Source: an uncultured Phascolarctobacterium sp.
Lineage (GTDB): Bacteria > Bacillota > Negativicutes > Acidaminococcales > Acidaminococcaceae
Direction: 5' to 3'
DNA: 6,776 bases
NCBI GenBank assembly: GCA_900554395.1
Contig: USHB01000083.1
Coordinates: forward strand, 1 to 6,776
Part shown: piece after piece, positions 5,148 through 6,776 of the stretch
Position numbering within the stretch: position 1 is the stretch's first letter
Layout: each line of letters starts with the position of its first letter
The notes under the pieces: model-generated
Seen by the model: only the letters and a program-made list of their open reading frames with translations
Databases searched by the model: none
Told to the model about the DNA's origin: nothing
Translations under genes and position numbers: made by a program

Positions 5148-6536
5148 TTATCTGAGAATAAGGGAGAGCAGCCAGATTTCTGCCATGGAGGCAACACCGA
5201 GAATAAAGGTGCAGACGGTTTGGGTTTTGTAGCCCTGGTCGGGAGTCATTTCGCCAAAGTTGGTAACAACCCAGAAGTAGGAATCGTTAGCGTGGGATAC
5301 AACCATTGCGCCTGCGCCGATAGCCATAACGGTAAGGGTGGTGAGCATCGGGGTATCAAGTCCAAGCACGCCCAGAAGCGGAGCAACAATGCCTGCGGTG
5401 GTAGTAAGGGCAACGGTAGAAGAACCCTGTGCTGTTTTGAGGATTGCAGAAAGAATGAATGGGAAGAAAATACCGATAGTTTCCAAAATGCCTGCATTGG
5501 CAGTGATGTATTGCACCATGCCGCTGACGGCAATTACTTTGCCGAGTACGCCGCCTGCTGCGGTAACAAACAAAATCGGGCCGCTGACTTTCAGGGTTTC
5601 GTTAGTCAGTTCATAAAATTCACCGGTTTTGCCGGAGCTGATAAGCTGTACAACTGCAAAGATAACGCCAACTGCAAGCGCGATGACAGGAGTACCGAGG
5701 AATACGCAGATTTCACCAAGGAAGCCGGTCCATTTAGCCATGTTGGAAATGGAACCCAAAGCCATGAGCAAAATAGGAATAACAATCGGTGCAAGGGACA
5801 TGAATGCGCCCGGAATATTTTTGTGGGAAGCCATGATTTCTTCGTAAGTTTTTACAACTTCTCCATCGTTTATATCTTCGGGAGTTTTTACTTTAGGACC
5901 GATATATTTAACATAACCGTAACCAGCAATAAGCGGGAAAATGGAAACAACCATGCCCATGGCAATAACAAGCAGCAGGTTGTTGCCAACGCCTAAAGTA
6001 TTGGCTGCGGCAATCGGGCCGGGTGTAGGAGGAATAAATACGTGGGAAATATACAGGCCTGCGCTCAATGCTACCGACATGCCTACGCTCGGAACAAGGG
6101 TACGTTTAACCAGCGCTTTACGGATAGGGTTTAAAATAACAAAACCGGAATCACAGAATACAGGAATGGAAACAACCCAGCCCATAAGTTCAATGGCAAG
6201 TTCCGGATTCTTTTTTCCGACCAGTTTAATGATGAGGTCAGCAAGTTTAAAAGCAGCACCGGTAATTTCCAAAATGCCGCCGATAAGAGCGCCTAAGATA
6301 ATAACAATGCCGATACTGGTAAATGTACCGGAGAAACCGGAACCGATTACAGTGGCAATGCCCTGTACGGTTTTGCCATCCACTTTGGTATCAACCAACG
6401 GAATACCGGCAACAAGCCCAAGAATAAGAGAAACCGTCATAATGGAGAGGAACGGATGAATCTTATACTTGGAAATAGCGACAATCATGACGATGATAGC
6501 TATAACAAAAGCTATCATTAAACCTAAACCAGACAT
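5148..6536 (-). CDS. GntP-family sugar-acid permease, probable glycerate transporter
   Basis: A 462-residue integral membrane protein with a dozen or more hydrophobic spans covering almost its whole length. It belongs to the GntP family of gluconate/sugar-acid proton symporters. Family signatures are visible: IPVFCDSGFVIL (124-135), HVFIPPTPGP (165-174), AQGSSTVA (369-376) and SHANDSYFWVV (414-424). A hydrophilic loop at about 211-241 (GPKVKTPEDINDGEVV...) separates two membrane halves. E. coli members are slightly shorter at about 440-450 aa. AGGAGG (complement of 6545-6550) lies 8 nt ahead of the ATG and fixes the start. Because glycerate kinase follows in the same operon, D-glycerate is the likeliest cargo. 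Gluconate or another hydroxy-acid cannot be excluded, since the sequence alone does not fix specificity in this family. Confidence 0.93.
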   Translation of the reverse strand: MSGLGLMIAFVIAIIVMIVAISKYKIHPFLSIMTVSLILGLVAGIPLVDTKVDGKTVQGIATVIGSGFSGTFTSIGIVIILGALIGGILEITGAAFKLADLIIKLVGKKNPELAIELMGWVVSIPVFCDSGFVILNPIRKALVKRTLVPSVGMSVALSAGLYISHVFIPPTPGPIAAANTLGVGNNLLLVIAMGMVVSIFPLIAGYGYVKYIGPKVKTPEDINDGEVVKTYEEIMASHKNIPGAFMSLAPIVIPILLMALGSISNMAKWTGFLGEICVFLGTPVIALAVGVIFAVVQLISSGKTGEFYELTNETLKVSGPILFVTAAGGVLGKVIAVSGMVQYITANAGILETIGIFFPFILSAILKTAQGSSTVALTTTAGIVAPLLGVLGLDTPMLTTLTVMAIGAGAMVVSHANDSYFWVVTNFGEMTPDQGYKTQTVCTFILGVASMAEIWLLSLILR

Positions 6537-6586
6537 AAAAAATTCCTCCTTGAAATAAAGATTTTAAATTCTTATATAGGATAAAC

Positions 6587-6602
6587 CAATTTTATAAAAT
6601 TG
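6587..6602. promoter_or_regulatory. 16-bp perfect palindrome CAATTTTATAAAATTG, candidate operator
   Basis: Eight bases pair with eight with no spacer or mismatch, 51 nt upstream of the permease ATG. The palindrome covers the likely -10 element of the permease promoter, so a dimeric regulator bound here would block transcription. The sequence is AT-rich, which raises the chance of coincidence, but the flanking C and G complete the symmetry. Confidence 0.5.
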
Positions 6603-6619
6603 TAAACTAAAACTTACAA
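6591..6619 (-). promoter_or_regulatory. likely promoter of the permease-glycerate kinase operon
   Basis: On the - strand, TTGTAA (complement of 6614-6619), a 17-nt spacer and TATAAA (complement of 6591-6596) give a plausible sigma-A promoter. The start point would be near 6584, with a leader of about 47 nt. A weaker alternative pairs TTTACA (6601-6606) with TATCCT (6578-6583). Confidence 0.5.
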
Positions 6620-6633
6620 AATTTAACCAGAAG

Positions 6634-6655
6634 TTAACATTAAAGTCTATGTTAA
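6634..6655. promoter_or_regulatory. inverted repeat TTAACAT-N8-ATGTTAA, candidate activator site
   Basis: Seven-base arms (6634-6640 and 6649-6655) are perfect inverted copies around an 8-nt centre. The centre lies about 60 nt upstream of the inferred permease start point. A further TTAAC at 6623-6627 forms an additional inverted pair with GTTAA at 6633-6637. Dyads of this size at this distance are typical of LysR-type or similar regulators, but no regulator is visible in the window. Confidence 0.45.
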
Positions 6656-6690
6656 AGGGTAAGTAGTATACGCTATTAAAAAGAGTTAAT

Positions 6691-6720
6691 TTGGGATTTT
6701 TATTGTATTTATGTTAAAAT
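6691..6720 (+). promoter_or_regulatory. possible rightward extended -10 promoter
   Basis: TTGGGA (6691-6696), an 18-nt spacer and TAAAAT (6715-6720), preceded by TGT so that the extended -10 form TGnTAAAAT is present. It would serve a divergent gene beginning at or beyond the right edge. Confidence 0.4.
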
Positions 6721-6732
6721 ATAAGAAAAACT

Positions 6733-6761
6733 TTGATGCTATAAGATCTGCAGAATATAAT
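6733..6761 (+). promoter_or_regulatory. strong-looking rightward sigma-A promoter at the window edge
   Basis: TTGATG (6733-6738), a 17-nt spacer and a perfect TATAAT (6756-6761). The ATG at 6760-6762 overlaps the -10 and lacks a ribosome site, so it is not a start. The gene served lies to the right of the window. Confidence 0.55.
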
Positions 6762-6776
6762 GTTGAACAATGGTTT

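Noticed and set aside
5127..5996. 289-codon + strand frame opposite the permease
   Set aside because: It lies antisense to a clear GntP gene; its Cys/Asn/His-rich product has no domain, and no ribosome site fits.
6551..6776. Riboswitch or small gene in the upstream region of the permease
   Set aside because: The inferred leader is only about 47 nt, with no structured aptamer-like element; no start with a ribosome site is seen on the + strand before the window ends.
1..6776. Mobile element or prophage signals
   Set aside because: No transposase, integrase, terminal inverted repeats, tRNA or attachment-like direct repeats are visible.

Overview
The window looks like chromosomal DNA of a low-to-mid GC Bacillota. 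AGGAGG/AAAGG ribosome sites sit 7-10 nt before starts, the promoters are sigma-A-like, and the intergenic DNA is AT-rich. A GntP permease next to a type-1 glycerate kinase, and an Asp-rich Sec-exported protein, would suit a gut anaerobe such as a member of the Negativicutes. That placement is an inference; no rRNA or marker gene is present.

Positions 2-3229, + strand, hold five tightly spaced genes read as one operon that enters from the left. They are the 3' part of a large beta-rich protein with a DUF4241-like tail, a two-domain DUF4261 protein, a small acidic DUF5713-like protein, a small 'MSYDLMVF' family protein and a Cys-rich CDCPAC protein. None has an established function. The first four resemble the small acidic proteins found in bacterial accessory or immunity-type gene clusters, and GC content falls from about 49% in the first gene to about 32% in the third. 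A long hairpin at 3248-3287 closes the run.

Positions 3288-3932 hold an AT-rich regulatory region with two short palindromes and a sigma-A-type promoter. It is followed by a single exported protein of 153 aa whose mature part is 39 Asp in 93 residues and ends in four copies of a 13-residue unit. A bidirectional terminator at 3954-3984 separates it from the convergent operon.

Positions 4002-6536, - strand, hold a two-gene operon: a GntP-family permease followed 15 nt later by glycerate 2-kinase. Together they would import D-glycerate (or a related sugar acid) and phosphorylate it into glycolysis. Upstream, 6551-6776 contains a likely permease promoter with a 16-bp perfect palindrome over its -10, an inverted repeat (TTAACAT-N8-ATGTTAA) near -60, and at least one good promoter pointing right toward a divergent gene outside the window, plausibly the regulator.

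Nothing here proves a new system. The best candidates are the operon of uncharacterised small acidic proteins, the Asp/Arg/Trp repeat protein, and the operator architecture ahead of the glycerate operon.
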